Shown here piece after piece: positions 8,097 through 16,472 of a stretch of 43,034 nt of DNA (position 1 is the first letter of the stretch; the number at the start of each line of letters is the position of its first letter). The stretch is from the NCBI GenBank assembly GCA_964544155.1, contig CAZJAH010000024.1, positions 1-43,034 of the forward strand, written 5' to 3'. The position numbers and the translations under genes were made by a program. A model generated the notes under the pieces. It was not told the DNA's origin. It made no database searches and was given only the letters and a program-made list of their open reading frames with translations. Source of the DNA: CAZJAH01 sp964544155 (lineage in GTDB: Bacteria > Bacteroidota > Ignavibacteria > Kapaibacteriales > UBA2268).

Positions 8097-8426
8097 TTAG
8101 TTTATTTTAGGATCTCCGCCGACAAAACCGCCGAACGGCCCCTGATTGTTATTGTCTGTCTTAATCTCGCCATTTTGAGTTTCATAGCGATGAACATTCT
8201 CATTCAGAGCCCTGAGCAGCATTTTGGCATGTTGTGGGGTCATAATTATTCTGGAATGGACCTTTGCCTTCGGCACACCGGGCAGAAGCCTTGTAAAATC
8301 AATAACGAATTCTGCCTGCGAATGTGAAATAATGGCAAGGTTAGAATATATCCCCTGAGCTTCGTTTTCGCCCAGTTCGATATTGATCTTTTTCGGGCCC
8401 TGTCCTTCTTTGTTTTTGTCATCCAT
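8097..8426 (-). CDS. DUF3467-family protein
   Basis: A 109-residue soluble protein matching the DUF3467 family by its pattern: IYSNLAIISHSQAEFVIDF, then VHSRIIMTPQHAKMLLRAL. The function of this family is not established. The start at 8426 is supported by AGGGG about 7 bases upstream. It lies 11 bases after the stop of the TPR gene on the same strand and is followed at once by a strong terminator, so the two probably form one transcript. The Gly/Asn/Pro-rich tail (QGPFGGFVGGDPKIN) looks disordered. Confidence 0.85.
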   Translation of the reverse strand: MDDKNKEGQGPKKINIELGENEAQGIYSNLAIISHSQAEFVIDFTRLLPGVPKAKVHSRIIMTPQHAKMLLRALNENVHRYETQNGEIKTDNNNQGPFGGFVGGDPKIN

Positions 8427-8437
8427 GTTATTGCCCC

Positions 8438-9955
8438 TTATAATTTATCAATTTTTTCTTTAATTTCTTGTACTTTGTCAGATTTTTTCATGTCACTATA
8501 GAATTTAAGCATCATATAGTAGTAATTTTCTTTTTCATTTTTTGGAACTTTAAATTCTAAAGCTTCCAATTCCCTGATTGTTGCTTCCAACTTTTCCTTG
8601 CTGTCAAGAACATACCAGATATTACCCAGTTCTCCGAGAATACTGTAGTTGTTTTTAAATTCATTTGTATTATTTGCTCTATCAAAAAGCTCGGCGGATT
8701 TTCTGAGTAGCGGGAAATATCTGCTGGTATCCTGCACATAAGCTTTATCGGATTCCTGCTTTTCTGCCTCCTGACTTTGAATTTTACCGGCATGGTTTTT
8801 ATACGCTGAAGCTGCATTATTTAAAGCAAAAGGGTTCTGGGGATCTATTTTAAGCACTTGTTTATAATAATCAATTGCTTTATCATAATTTTCATCCTTT
8901 TGAAGCATATCAGCGTAAAGGAGAAGCAGTCTTTCATTATTTGGATTTTTTTCTATTTTTTCTTCAAGTTTCTTTTTAGCCATATCTGATTGTCCGCTAA
9001 TATCAAGAACTTGTGCCTGTGCCTGTATTGCCTCCTGGTCATTTGGATTGAGCTTAAGCCAGAAATCGATCATATCCAGGGTTTCCGAATAATTCTCTTT
9101 ATCCACATATAAACTTGCAAGCTGACTGATGGGGCTGGTTGTAATAGATCTCCAAACAGACCTCACGTTCTCAATCCAAAAGGAGGGAGGGTCATATACC
9201 CAGCCTTTGAGTTTAAATTCTGTGTCTTCATAGCCATAATGAAGGAATACATCTTTGCCGTCATCTACATAAGAATCGGTTATTACCGAATCTTCACCTC
9301 TTGTGGCAGACACTGTATTGGAAGGATTACCAAGCTTTGTAAGTATTTCTTCACGTTTCATATTCAGATGAAAACCGTTATTTTCAGCGTATTGAATTTC
9401 ATCGTCAAGCTTTTTAATGTAAGTTTTAAATGACTCGATGGCTTTGTTTTCCTCATTTATGCCCAAATAAGCTTCGCCCAGATAAAAGTGAAAATCAATA
9501 TATTCGGGCATAAGTTTAGCGCCGCGTTTAAAATGAACAACTGCCGAATCAGCGAACTTGGTGGCAGCTTCGCCGGCGCCGGCATTGTTAAGTTGATAAA
9601 ACTTATCAAGGTTATTTAGCCCGCTTTTGTATGCTTCCGTCCATATCTTGTTATTGATAATCTGCAAATTTCTTTTTATCATTGGCTGTTCAATCTGATC
9701 CCTTGATTCAATGATTGTTTCTATGGCGGCGTCAATCTTACCCATTGAATAGCGTGTTTCGACTAGTAAAACACGTGCTTCGCCATTTGAGGGGTTCTGT
9801 TTTATTTCCTGCTCAAAATAATCTTCTGCTTTTTGGTATTCCTTTTTTTGATAAGCTAATTTTCCGGATGTCATTTGTACCGATTCACATTGAAATCCCT
9901 GAAAAGCAACCGTTCCTACGATAAGGAATAACAGTAACACAATAAACCTGTTCAC
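8438..9955 (-). CDS. TPR-repeat protein with N-terminal signal or membrane segment
   Basis: About 505 residues. The N-terminus (MNRFIVLLLFLIVGTVAF) is a signal or anchor segment, followed by tetratricopeptide repeats, one block near residues 30-200 and another near 270-400. The start is placed at the GTG at 9955-9953 because AAGGAG lies 7 bases upstream (9963-9968); an ATG 27 bases further upstream would lie above this ribosome-binding site. A cysteine follows the hydrophobic segment (FQGFQC), but this is a poor lipobox, so lipoprotein status is uncertain. TPR proteins usually hold protein complexes together; no specific partner is indicated. It is co-transcribed with the DUF3467 gene. Confidence 0.82.
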   Translation of the reverse strand: MNRFIVLLLFLIVGTVAFQGFQCESVQMTSGKLAYQKKEYQKAEDYFEQEIKQNPSNGEARVLLVETRYSMGKIDAAIETIIESRDQIEQPMIKRNLQIINNKIWTEAYKSGLNNLDKFYQLNNAGAGEAATKFADSAVVHFKRGAKLMPEYIDFHFYLGEAYLGINEENKAIESFKTYIKKLDDEIQYAENNGFHLNMKREEILTKLGNPSNTVSATRGEDSVITDSYVDDGKDVFLHYGYEDTEFKLKGWVYDPPSFWIENVRSVWRSITTSPISQLASLYVDKENYSETLDMIDFWLKLNPNDQEAIQAQAQVLDISGQSDMAKKKLEEKIEKNPNNERLLLLYADMLQKDENYDKAIDYYKQVLKIDPQNPFALNNAASAYKNHAGKIQSQEAEKQESDKAYVQDTSRYFPLLRKSAELFDRANNTNEFKNNYSILGELGNIWYVLDSKEKLEATIRELEALEFKVPKNEKENYYYMMLKFYSDMKKSDKVQEIKEKIDKL

Positions 9956-9962
9956 TTTTAAA

Positions 9963-9968
9963 CTCCTT
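9963..9968 (-). promoter_or_regulatory. Strong ribosome-binding site fixing a GTG start
   Basis: AAGGAG on the minus strand lies 7 bases before GTG 9955-9953. It decides the start of the TPR gene. Confidence 0.75.
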
Positions 9969-9995
9969 CTAAATAACCACAATTTTCATAAAATA

Positions 9996-10026
9996 CTAAA
10001 ATATAAAAAGCCCGCCTGCCTACAAA
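9996..10026 (-). promoter_or_regulatory. Possible Bacteroidota-type promoter of the TPR gene
   Basis: On the minus strand TTTG (10026-10023) is followed after 19 bases by TATTTTAG (10003-9996). This resembles the TTTG-N19-TAnnTTTG promoter of Bacteroidota with two mismatches, and it is about 40 bases upstream of the GTG start. It also fits a weak sigma-70 reading, TTGTAG-N16-TATTTT. Confidence 0.35.
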
Positions 10027-10040
10027 GAATTAAATTTTCC

Positions 10041-10065
10041 GTCAGTTTGTTTTCTATGTCAGTTT
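10041..10065. repeat. Direct repeat GTCAGTTT in the TPR gene promoter
   Basis: GTCAGTTT occurs at 10041-10048 and again at 10058-10065, a 17-base period, just upstream of the proposed promoter. It may be a pair of regulator half-sites; no regulator is known. Confidence 0.35.
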
Positions 10066-10112
10066 ATAGACACATCTTCAAAAGAATTTGTTACCTTTAC
10101 CTCATAATTATT

Positions 10113-10137
10113 TTAAAAGCCGCCTTTTCAGGCGGCT
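10113..10137 (-). terminator. Intrinsic terminator after the RlpA-like gene
   Basis: GCCGCC (10120-10125) pairs with GGCGGC (10132-10137) around a 6-base loop. On the minus strand it is followed by a T-rich tract. It lies about 60 bases beyond the stop of the RlpA-like gene. Confidence 0.75.
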
Positions 10138-10198
10138 ATAATTAGATCAATATAAATCTGCTGCTATCTCTCAGGAAATTTATTGCTATATCTTTTGA

Positions 10199-11035
10199 TC
10201 AGTTGTCGTTGTCTTCATTTTTGGATGCCAATAAACCTCTGTCCGGAACGCTGATATTATCTGTCAGTACAGCGACATGATAGCGGTAATCAGATTTACT
10301 GCTTTCTCTTCTGTTGGGTATATCTGTCCTTACCGATATAAAAGCATGTTTGTCAGGATTTTCTGCAAGAAAATCGTTGTATTTATTAACAATTTGCTCG
10401 AATTCATCATCGGTATCCGCAAATACCAGAGCGGATGAAGGGACGCAAATTAAATCTTTGTCATAAGAATATCCGAAGAAGTAGGTTTCCGTAGAATCAA
10501 ATTTTTCACTTTTCATAATTCTTCCGGCAAAATTTTCTTCAGCAATAAACCCTTCCATCCTTACTGCGGGGAGGCCTTTGCCTTCTATTGCTTTAGCCGA
10601 AGCCAGCGAAAGGTCAATAATTCTTTTACCCACATAAGGGCCTCTGTCGTTTATTCTTACCAAAACCTTCTTATCGTTTTTGAGATTAGTTATCCTGAGT
10701 ATAGTTCCGAACGGCAAAGTTTTGTGTGCTGCCGTAAGTTCGTGCATATTGTATCTTTCACCGTTGGCAGTGCGCCTATTGTGAAATCTATGCGCGTAAT
10801 AAGAAGCCGTGCCCGTTTTATCGAGAATAATATCACCTGCCAGGTTGATATCATCAAGATTTATTTTCTCTTCGTCGAGGGTGATGTAGTTTCTGCTTTC
10901 ACTCATGTTTTTGAGTATTTCATCACTTTCGCCCGCGCTGACGAAAATCTGAATGGAAAGCAATACTAGTATGGGTATTAAAAAAAAAGCAAAATACCTG
11001 ACTGCTTTCTTTGCATTAATTACGGGTTTTGTCAT
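10199..11035 (-). CDS. rlpA: RlpA-like double-psi beta-barrel protein
   Basis: About 278 residues with a single N-terminal membrane or signal segment (about 14-34). A double-psi beta-barrel domain of the RlpA family (about 74-155) follows: TGTASYYAHRFHNRRTANGE, then TAAHKTLPFGTILRITN and VRINDRGPYVGKRIIDLS. RlpA proteins are septal lytic transglycosylases that cleave peptidoglycan lacking stem peptides. The C-terminal 100 residues look SPOR-like in position but I cannot confirm a SPOR domain. The ATG at 11035-11033 is chosen because the reading further upstream runs through a terminator-like hairpin (11076-11091) and because GAGGAG lies 11 bases before this ATG. That ribosome-binding site is itself within a small hairpin, described separately. 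Confidence 0.85.
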   Translation of the reverse strand: MTKPVINAKKAVRYFAFFLIPILVLLSIQIFVSAGESDEILKNMSESRNYITLDEEKINLDDINLAGDIILDKTGTASYYAHRFHNRRTANGERYNMHELTAAHKTLPFGTILRITNLKNDKKVLVRINDRGPYVGKRIIDLSLASAKAIEGKGLPAVRMEGFIAEENFAGRIMKSEKFDSTETYFFGYSYDKDLICVPSSALVFADTDDEFEQIVNKYNDFLAENPDKHAFISVRTDIPNRRESSKSDYRYHVAVLTDNISVPDRGLLASKNEDNDN

Positions 11036-11036
11036 C

Positions 11037-11051
11037 AGGAGAAAAACTCCT
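11037..11051 (-). promoter_or_regulatory. Small hairpin masking the rlpA ribosome-binding site
   Basis: On the minus strand AGGAG (11051-11047) pairs with CTCCT (11041-11037) around five T, ending one base before the ATG at 11035. If it forms, it would hide the Shine-Dalgarno sequence. Confidence 0.3.
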
Positions 11052-11062
11052 CTATTTTGAAA

Positions 11063-11091
11063 CATAACAAAAAGAGCCTCTTTAAAGAGGC
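11063..11091 (-). terminator. Terminator-like hairpin in the rlpA leader
   Basis: The perfect palindrome GCCTCTTTAAAGAGGC (11076-11091) is followed on the minus strand by TCTTTTTGTT. It lies 28 bases before the chosen rlpA start and about 190 bases after the previous gene, so it may end that transcript or attenuate rlpA. Confidence 0.55.
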
Positions 11092-11284
11092 AAAAAAAAT
11101 TCAAGATTTTTTTTCGATCATACTTGATTCTTTAACGTTTTTTTTATATTATTATAACAGCATTACAAAATAATTCAGGTTAAATCCGGAATATTGCGCT
11201 GTCGTCAAAATAAGACGATGGGAGGTATATTTATTGCTTTACCTTGTTTAAAACCTCCGGCTTTGATTTTTCATTTTAGGCTAA

Positions 11285-12193
11285 TTAAAGGTTTACTCCT
11301 AAACCGGCTCGGAATTCTCCCATGTTCATTTGGTTTCTTCCACCAAGGCCGACGTAATATTCAAAAAATCCGTAATAAGGCTCAAAATATGCATGAAACC
11401 CAAAGCCGGCTTTAAAATAATCGGATTGCCTGGGTGTTTTAAAAGGGGAAAACGGCTCTACATTATCCCATTCGGCAAGGCTTTGTATATAATTGACATC
11501 AAATTTTATCATCGTATTTTTTACTTTAGTGAATCCCAAAAGAAAATGATATTGAATCTCATTCTCAAGGTCCTCACTTCTCTGATTGTGCATTAAACTT
11601 GCTTCCAGAAGAATCGTTTCCAGGTTAAAACCTGTTGTTATTCCGGTTAGCAGTTCGATTGCCCCGTCGCTTAAAAAATCAGTGCCGGGATTTTCTCGCA
11701 CACCGTCATTGAATGTGCTTGGTATTCTCGCTTCGGCTGCCAATCCCAGAAAAAATTCATCTTTCAACAAATAATATCTTGCTCCGGCGATAAAATGGTC
11801 TATACGCGTCATCGAAAGCGAATCGAAACGCATTTTAACCGAAATGCTGTCAGCCGGAAGATTTGGATCTGTGTTTTCATACCTTCTTGTCTGGGATTCT
11901 GACATTGAGTGGTATGAGATCGGGATTTCACCATAAATAAATAGCTTTTCAATTGGTTTATACTTCCCGTATATTCCAAAAGCTAATTCACGGTATTCAT
12001 AAAAGTATTTTGTGGGTTTGCCCAATACATCACGATAATTTTCCGACTGAGTTTCTCCATCTCTGTCATAAAAACTCGATGATGAGTTTACCTCAGTCAG
12101 GACACCAAATTGAAATTTATCAATATAATAATCAAATTGAGCGTAAGATGGGGTAAACCCCGCTATAACAAATAATAATACAAAATATCTCAA
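11285..12193 (-). CDS. Predicted outer-membrane protein, unknown function
   Basis: 302 residues. The N-terminus MRYFVLLFVIAGFTPSYAQ is a signal peptide with a likely signal peptidase I site after SYA. The rest alternates short amphipathic, aromatic-rich strands with charged turns (for example FFLGLAAEARIPSTF and MIKFDVNYIQSL) and ends in VGLGGRNQMNMGEFRAGLGVNL, as beta-barrel proteins do. The start is a TTG at 12193 supported by GGA just upstream; no better ATG exists that keeps the signal peptide. I do not recognise a named family. Neighbours (RlpA-like downstream, Dtd upstream) give little functional context. Confidence 0.75.
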   Translation of the reverse strand: MRYFVLLFVIAGFTPSYAQFDYYIDKFQFGVLTEVNSSSSFYDRDGETQSENYRDVLGKPTKYFYEYRELAFGIYGKYKPIEKLFIYGEIPISYHSMSESQTRRYENTDPNLPADSISVKMRFDSLSMTRIDHFIAGARYYLLKDEFFLGLAAEARIPSTFNDGVRENPGTDFLSDGAIELLTGITTGFNLETILLEASLMHNQRSEDLENEIQYHFLLGFTKVKNTMIKFDVNYIQSLAEWDNVEPFSPFKTPRQSDYFKAGFGFHAYFEPYYGFFEYYVGLGGRNQMNMGEFRAGLGVNL

Positions 12194-12250
12194 TTTTTTC
12201 CTTTTTTTTAACTTTAATGGTTATTTCATTTGCTTCTTAAGTGTTATAAA

Positions 12251-12691
12251 CTACTTTTCTAGGATAATAGTTACAGGGCCGTCATTAATTAATCCTACTT
12301 CCATCATGGCTCCGAACCGGCCGGCTGCTATTTTAAGGCTGAAATTATTCATCATATAATCAATCATATAATCATATAATGGTTCTGAAATATTTGCCGG
12401 GGCGGCGTGGCCAAAGCTGGGCCTGAAACCTTTTTTTGCGTCGCCGTAAAGTGTGAAATTAGGTACTATAAGTATGCTGCCGCTTTTATCAGTAACAGAA
12501 AGGTTCATCCTGCCTTCTTCATCCTCGAATATTCTAAGGTTGGCTAACTTATTTGCCATCCATTCGGCTTTCTTTTTGTTGTCGCTATCTGTTATCCCTA
12601 TTAATACCAGTAATCCATGACTAATTTTGCTGTAAATTTTTCCGTCTATAGTTACCGATGCGCTTTTAACGCGCTGTATAACTGCTTTCAT
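12251..12691 (-). CDS. dtd: D-aminoacyl-tRNA deacylase
   Basis: 146 residues, the normal length of DTD. It begins MKAVIQRVKSASVTIDG and carries the motifs GFRPSFGHAAP and INDGPVT, which form the chirality-proofreading active site at the dimer interface. The enzyme hydrolyses D-amino acids and glycine from mischarged tRNA in the cytoplasm. The start has AAGGA immediately upstream. It lies 7 bases after the stop of the TonB-dependent receptor on the same strand, so the two may share a transcript. Identification is firm. Confidence 0.96.
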   Translation of the reverse strand: MKAVIQRVKSASVTIDGKIYSKISHGLLVLIGITDSDNKKKAEWMANKLANLRIFEDEEGRMNLSVTDKSGSILIVPNFTLYGDAKKGFRPSFGHAAPANISEPLYDYMIDYMMNNFSLKIAAGRFGAMMEVGLINDGPVTIILEK

Positions 12692-12698
12692 CTTTTCC

Positions 12699-14915
12699 TT
12701 ATAAATTAATGCTCAATCTGGTAAATACCGTTCTTCCCCAGGATATGGGCATGCCATTTTCCCCACCACTGTGTACACCTTCCGAAACGGTAGAAGTCTG
12801 TTCTATATTATTCACATCGAATAAGTTCTTAACGCCTGCCGTAAGCGCGATTTTATTATCAAAAAACTTCTTGATAAGCGAAATATCCATCATGTGGTAG
12901 TCTTCCTTCACGTATTCGAACAGAGTGTCTACTCCGTCAACCTCCCTAACAGTAAAACCGGGCAGTTCCCCGGTGTATTTGTAGAATAGGGATAGTTCAG
13001 TATTCCATGGCAGCAAATAGTTAATGTTAGCCTGCAATTCCGGTGAATAGCTGTAATTATCAACTTCAAGATCTTCAAGTCTATTGCTTCGACCAATATA
13101 AGAACCGGTTAGCCTAAAGTTCATATTACTTAGAAAATAAGAAAATGAGAGCTTTCCGCCTAAAGTTTTATAATCTCCTATATTCACATAGGAATAGAGA
13201 TCTCCTTCTACAAGCGCGAGAGTTATGAGTTCGGAAATATTATTAAAGAAAATTGCCGGTTCTAATTTTATTACTTTACGGTCTGATTCAAACTGTATGT
13301 TCAGAGCCGCATTTACACTATGTGAACTTTCAGCTCCAAGGTCTTCATTACCGCGGATATTATGATTTACATCTACAAAAAGGAAGTACAGTTCCCGTAC
13401 CGTCGGGGCCCTGAAACCCCGGGCGTAAGAGGCCCTTAGTGTAAGCATATCAGTGACAGCATATTTCAGGTTTAGAGATGGAATAACAGGCGCTTCGTAT
13501 TTGGTATTATAAATGAACCTGCCGGCAGGCTGCACAACAAAACTGCTCCACGGTTCATATTTAAAGCTGAGGAATGCTGCGTAATCGCCAATTGACCGGC
13601 CTTCATTTTCAATTCTGGCACCGGCAACATTATCAAGATTGATATCAAAACCAAGCTGATATCCTAAATTGGATGCAATATTATCGCTGCTATATGTGCC
13701 TCGTAAAAGCCAATTGGTGAAATTTGTTGTATCCTGCGCCCCCGGTTCTGAGGAAAGCCTTTCATCGAGCGTGACGAGGTCTTTGAAAAAGGTGTTCTTT
13801 TTGCGGCGGTATAATGAATATCCTGCAGTAAGGTTAATGAATCGGCCGTCTTCGACCTTGCCGTCAAGGAAAAGTGCGTTGCTAAACCTGTCGGTAACGT
13901 AGTTATCATCAAATGCTGTTTCCCTGTAGGGCAGCCTGGGCAGACCGCGATTCAGTATGAACTCATGGAAATATTTCCCGCTGTATTTGAGCCTTAATCC
14001 GCCAAACCTCCTGGAATATATAAGATCGGCGAAATACTGCTCTTTCGGTTTCCATTGTTTATGCCGGGAGGTATCTGTTTGAGAATAACCGCTGAAAAAA
14101 TTCCTTCCGGCATTGAAAAGCAGCTTATTCTTTCCGAAATTATATCTTAAAGTTCCGTCAAAATTATATTGTCCGACTGATTCATAATAACCGTTAACTG
14201 TGCCTTCTATCCGGTCACATACGGGGTCTTCGCTTATAATGTTTATAACCCCTCCCAAGGCGTCAGTGCCGTATATTGCGGACATCGGGCCCTCTATGAT
14301 CTCAACTTTCTCAACATTGTTCATACTGATCTGGCTGATATCTACATTTCCGTTTAACCTGCCTATCACAGGAACACCGTCAATCAGTATCTTTATATTC
14401 TGCCCGGAAATACCGTTTATGCTCATGCTGCTGCCTAATATATTATCCTGGCTTAACCTGATATTAGCTTCAGTGGACATAAGATCGCGGAGAGTGGGGG
14501 CTGCTTTGGCCTTTATCCTGGCCTGGCTTATAACACTGACAGGATAAACGGATTCCTGGCTGCTTTGGGGGATGTACTGCCCTGTTGTTACTATGGTTTC
14601 AGTAACAATATTTTTCGGCTCAAGTCCGCACTCAATCTCCTTTGTGTCGGCATCAAGCGTATCAATATATGGATTGTAAACGACATTGGTGATCAGCAAA
14701 GCTGTCCTGACTTTGAAGGTGTTCTTAGCATAGCCGTTTATGTCAGTTCTTTTAACCACAACGGAATCCTTATGCCTGCCTTCCAGAGATGTTAGATGGA
14801 TATTGGCTGAAACCACAGGCTGTCCCGTCTTTTTATCCAAAACATAGATATCAGTTGCCTTTGCTGATATAGTACCCATCATAAAAACAACTGCCGCGAA
14901 TATATATTTTATCAT
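12699..14915 (-). CDS. TonB-dependent outer-membrane receptor
   Basis: About 738 residues. A signal peptide (to about residue 20) is followed by a small beta-sandwich domain (about 22-95; carboxypeptidase-regulatory or CNA-B type), then a plug domain (about 110-225) with IKILIDGVPVIGRLNG and VEIIEGPMSAIYGTDALGGVINI. A long 22-strand type barrel (about 230-738) includes RASYARGFRAPTVRELYF and ends GRTVFTRLSINL. It imports a ligand such as a siderophore, vitamin B12 or other metal chelate using TonB energy. The ATG at 14915 is chosen over an adjacent TTG because GGA is 7 bases upstream. A Fur-like motif upstream suggests iron, but the substrate is not determined. Confidence 0.93.
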   Translation of the reverse strand: MIKYIFAAVVFMMGTISAKATDIYVLDKKTGQPVVSANIHLTSLEGRHKDSVVVKRTDINGYAKNTFKVRTALLITNVVYNPYIDTLDADTKEIECGLEPKNIVTETIVTTGQYIPQSSQESVYPVSVISQARIKAKAAPTLRDLMSTEANIRLSQDNILGSSMSINGISGQNIKILIDGVPVIGRLNGNVDISQISMNNVEKVEIIEGPMSAIYGTDALGGVINIISEDPVCDRIEGTVNGYYESVGQYNFDGTLRYNFGKNKLLFNAGRNFFSGYSQTDTSRHKQWKPKEQYFADLIYSRRFGGLRLKYSGKYFHEFILNRGLPRLPYRETAFDDNYVTDRFSNALFLDGKVEDGRFINLTAGYSLYRRKKNTFFKDLVTLDERLSSEPGAQDTTNFTNWLLRGTYSSDNIASNLGYQLGFDINLDNVAGARIENEGRSIGDYAAFLSFKYEPWSSFVVQPAGRFIYNTKYEAPVIPSLNLKYAVTDMLTLRASYARGFRAPTVRELYFLFVDVNHNIRGNEDLGAESSHSVNAALNIQFESDRKVIKLEPAIFFNNISELITLALVEGDLYSYVNIGDYKTLGGKLSFSYFLSNMNFRLTGSYIGRSNRLEDLEVDNYSYSPELQANINYLLPWNTELSLFYKYTGELPGFTVREVDGVDTLFEYVKEDYHMMDISLIKKFFDNKIALTAGVKNLFDVNNIEQTSTVSEGVHSGGENGMPISWGRTVFTRLSINL

Positions 14916-14927
14916 CAATTATTCCAT

Positions 14928-14988
14928 TTATCATAAGAATAAAATATTAAAGTTATCATAAAGCGTGAAAACTTCCAATAATGATAAC
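14928..14988. promoter_or_regulatory. Fur-like repeats upstream of the TonB receptor
   Basis: TTATCATAA occurs at 14928-14936 and 14953-14961, and the inverted copy ATGATAAC at 14981-14988 pairs with GTTATCAT (14952-14959). ATAATGATAA (14978-14987) matches the first half of the classical Fur box. The elements lie 13-73 bases upstream of the receptor start and also face the divergent SPFH gene. Confidence 0.4.
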
Positions 14989-15012
14989 GTTTCATTAACA
15001 ATTTTTTTTTAT

Positions 15013-15040
15013 TTGAAGTGTATAAGACTTAGATTGTAAT
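15013..15040 (+). promoter_or_regulatory. Possible sigma-70 promoter of the SPFH gene
   Basis: TTGAAG (15013-15018) is followed after 16 bases by TGTAAT (15035-15040), about 30 bases upstream of the ATG at 15071. The spacing is short but acceptable. Confidence 0.35.
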
Positions 15041-15070
15041 TATTATTTGTGAATTATTTGAGAGAAAAAA

Positions 15071-15976
15071 ATGGCTCTTATTGTAATAGGATTGATTATT
15101 GTTGTGATCGGATTTGCTTCAAGAAGTACCGGCGGCGCGATAGCTCGCTACCGCAGCTTGGTTATGCTTGGCGGAATACTGGTTGTAATCATAGGCCTTA
15201 TAACCGCTTCGGTAAGGATAATTGAACCAGGCCACATCGGCGTGAAAGTTATACTCGGCAGTACTAAGCCTGATGTGCTTTATGAAGGTGTGAATTTTGT
15301 TAACCCAATCGCAGAAGTTGTTGATTTTTCAACACGTACACAAAATTATACAATGTCGTCAACCATTGGAGAAGGCGCACAGGTAAGCGGCGATGCCATT
15401 AAAATACTGAGTAATGACGGCCTTAACGTAAGTATCGACTTAACCATACTTTACAGGATTAATCCATCAAAAGCACCACAGATTTATCAAACCATAGGCC
15501 CGAATTACGAAGCTGTTATTGTCAGGCCGGTTACTCGTACCGGTATCAGGAACAGCGGTTCGATGTACGACGCTGTGGACCTTTTTGCAAATAAACGCGC
15601 CGAATTTGAGAATTCAATAAAAGCGGCAATTGAAGATACTCTGAAAAGCAGAGGATTTATTCTTGATCAGATCCTGGTCAGAAATATTGACCTGCCGCAA
15701 TCAGTCAAGCAAAGTATTGAAAGAAAGATAACCGCTGTGCAGGAAGCTCAGAGAATGGAATATGTATTGCAAAGAGAATCAAAAGAAGCCGAAAGAAGAA
15801 GGGTCGAAGCACGGGGCGTCTCCGACGCACAAAAAATCGTAGATGAAACTCTGACTTCTCAGTTACTTGAATTTGAAAGGATAAAAATGCAGAAAGAACT
15901 TTCGCAGTCTGAAAACGCGAAGATTATTATAATGGGAGAGGGAAAAAATAATCCTCTATTTTTTAACGCGAAATAA
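15071..15976 (+). CDS. SPFH/Band 7 (prohibitin-like) membrane protein
   Basis: 301 residues. Two hydrophobic stretches at the N-terminus (about 1-17 and 28-52) anchor an SPFH domain (about 55-220; GHIGVKVILGSTKPDVLYEGVNFVNPI, VRNIDLPQSVKQSIERK). A charged coiled-coil tail rich in Glu and Arg (about 220-285) follows. Such prohibitin homologues form ring-like membrane scaffolds, often with proteases. It heads a plus-strand group with a UmuD-type protease 26 bases downstream and then argD. AGAGAAAAAA precedes the ATG, the same leader form seen before murD. Family assignment is firm; role here unknown. Confidence 0.9.
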   Translation: MALIVIGLIIVVIGFASRSTGGAIARYRSLVMLGGILVVIIGLITASVRIIEPGHIGVKVILGSTKPDVLYEGVNFVNPIAEVVDFSTRTQNYTMSSTIGEGAQVSGDAIKILSNDGLNVSIDLTILYRINPSKAPQIYQTIGPNYEAVIVRPVTRTGIRNSGSMYDAVDLFANKRAEFENSIKAAIEDTLKSRGFILDQILVRNIDLPQSVKQSIERKITAVQEAQRMEYVLQRESKEAERRRVEARGVSDAQKIVDETLTSQLLEFERIKMQKELSQSENAKIIIMGEGKNNPLFFNAK

Positions 15977-16002
15977 TCAAGAAGATAAACAGTAAATCAA
16001 AC

Positions 16003-16440
16003 ATGGCAGATGTTAAAGTAATAGATATTTTCTCACCCGGCAGGTCAGGCAGGGTGGAGCTGCCCTTATTTCTTGAATCAGTATCCGCGGGATTTCCTTC
16101 TCCCGCGGACGATTATATGGAAGGCCGGCTCGACCTGAACGACTTCCTGGTGAAAAACCCCGCCGCTACATTCTTTGTTAGGGTAACGGGGGATTCGATG
16201 ATTAATGCCGGTATCCATTCGGGGGATATACTGGTTGTTGACAGGGCGCTCGATCCGAAAGACGGCAATATTGTTATCGCGGTCATCAATGGGGAGTTGA
16301 CAGTTAAAAGGCTCAGCAGACTTAAAAACAAGCTCTTTTTACTGCCTGAAAACAGAGAATACCGACCGATTGAGATAACCTCGGAGATGAATTTTGAAGT
16401 TTGGGGAGTAGTCCGCACGGTAATTCATTCAGTAATATAA
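16003..16440 (+). CDS. umuD: UmuD-type self-cleaving S24 peptidase
   Basis: 145 residues, the UmuD length. The self-cleavage site is Ala29-Gly30 in SVSAGFPSPA. The catalytic serine is Ser65 in VTGDSM and the lysine is Lys102 in LTVKRL; the 37-residue spacing equals that of E. coli UmuD (Ser60 and Lys97). No DNA-binding domain precedes it, so it is not LexA. UmuD trimmed by RecA filaments is the accessory subunit of the error-prone polymerase V. There is no umuC on either side: an SPFH gene lies upstream and argD downstream. It may act with a UmuC encoded elsewhere or have another substrate. I saw no clear LexA operator upstream. Confidence 0.9.
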   Translation: MADVKVIDIFSPGRSGRVELPLFLESVSAGFPSPADDYMEGRLDLNDFLVKNPAATFFVRVTGDSMINAGIHSGDILVVDRALDPKDGNIVIAVINGELTVKRLSRLKNKLFLLPENREYRPIEITSEMNFEVWGVVRTVIHSVI

Positions 16441-16472
16441 ATTTAATCAGATTACATCAATTTAGGGAAAGA

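Noticed and set aside
13669..13912. Overlapping open frames on both strands inside the TonB receptor
   Set aside because: They are shadows of the receptor; the receptor frame carries clear plug and barrel motifs throughout.
15977..16002. LexA operator in front of umuD
   Set aside because: The 26-base gap holds no palindrome like known SOS boxes, though the LexA motif of this lineage is not known to me.
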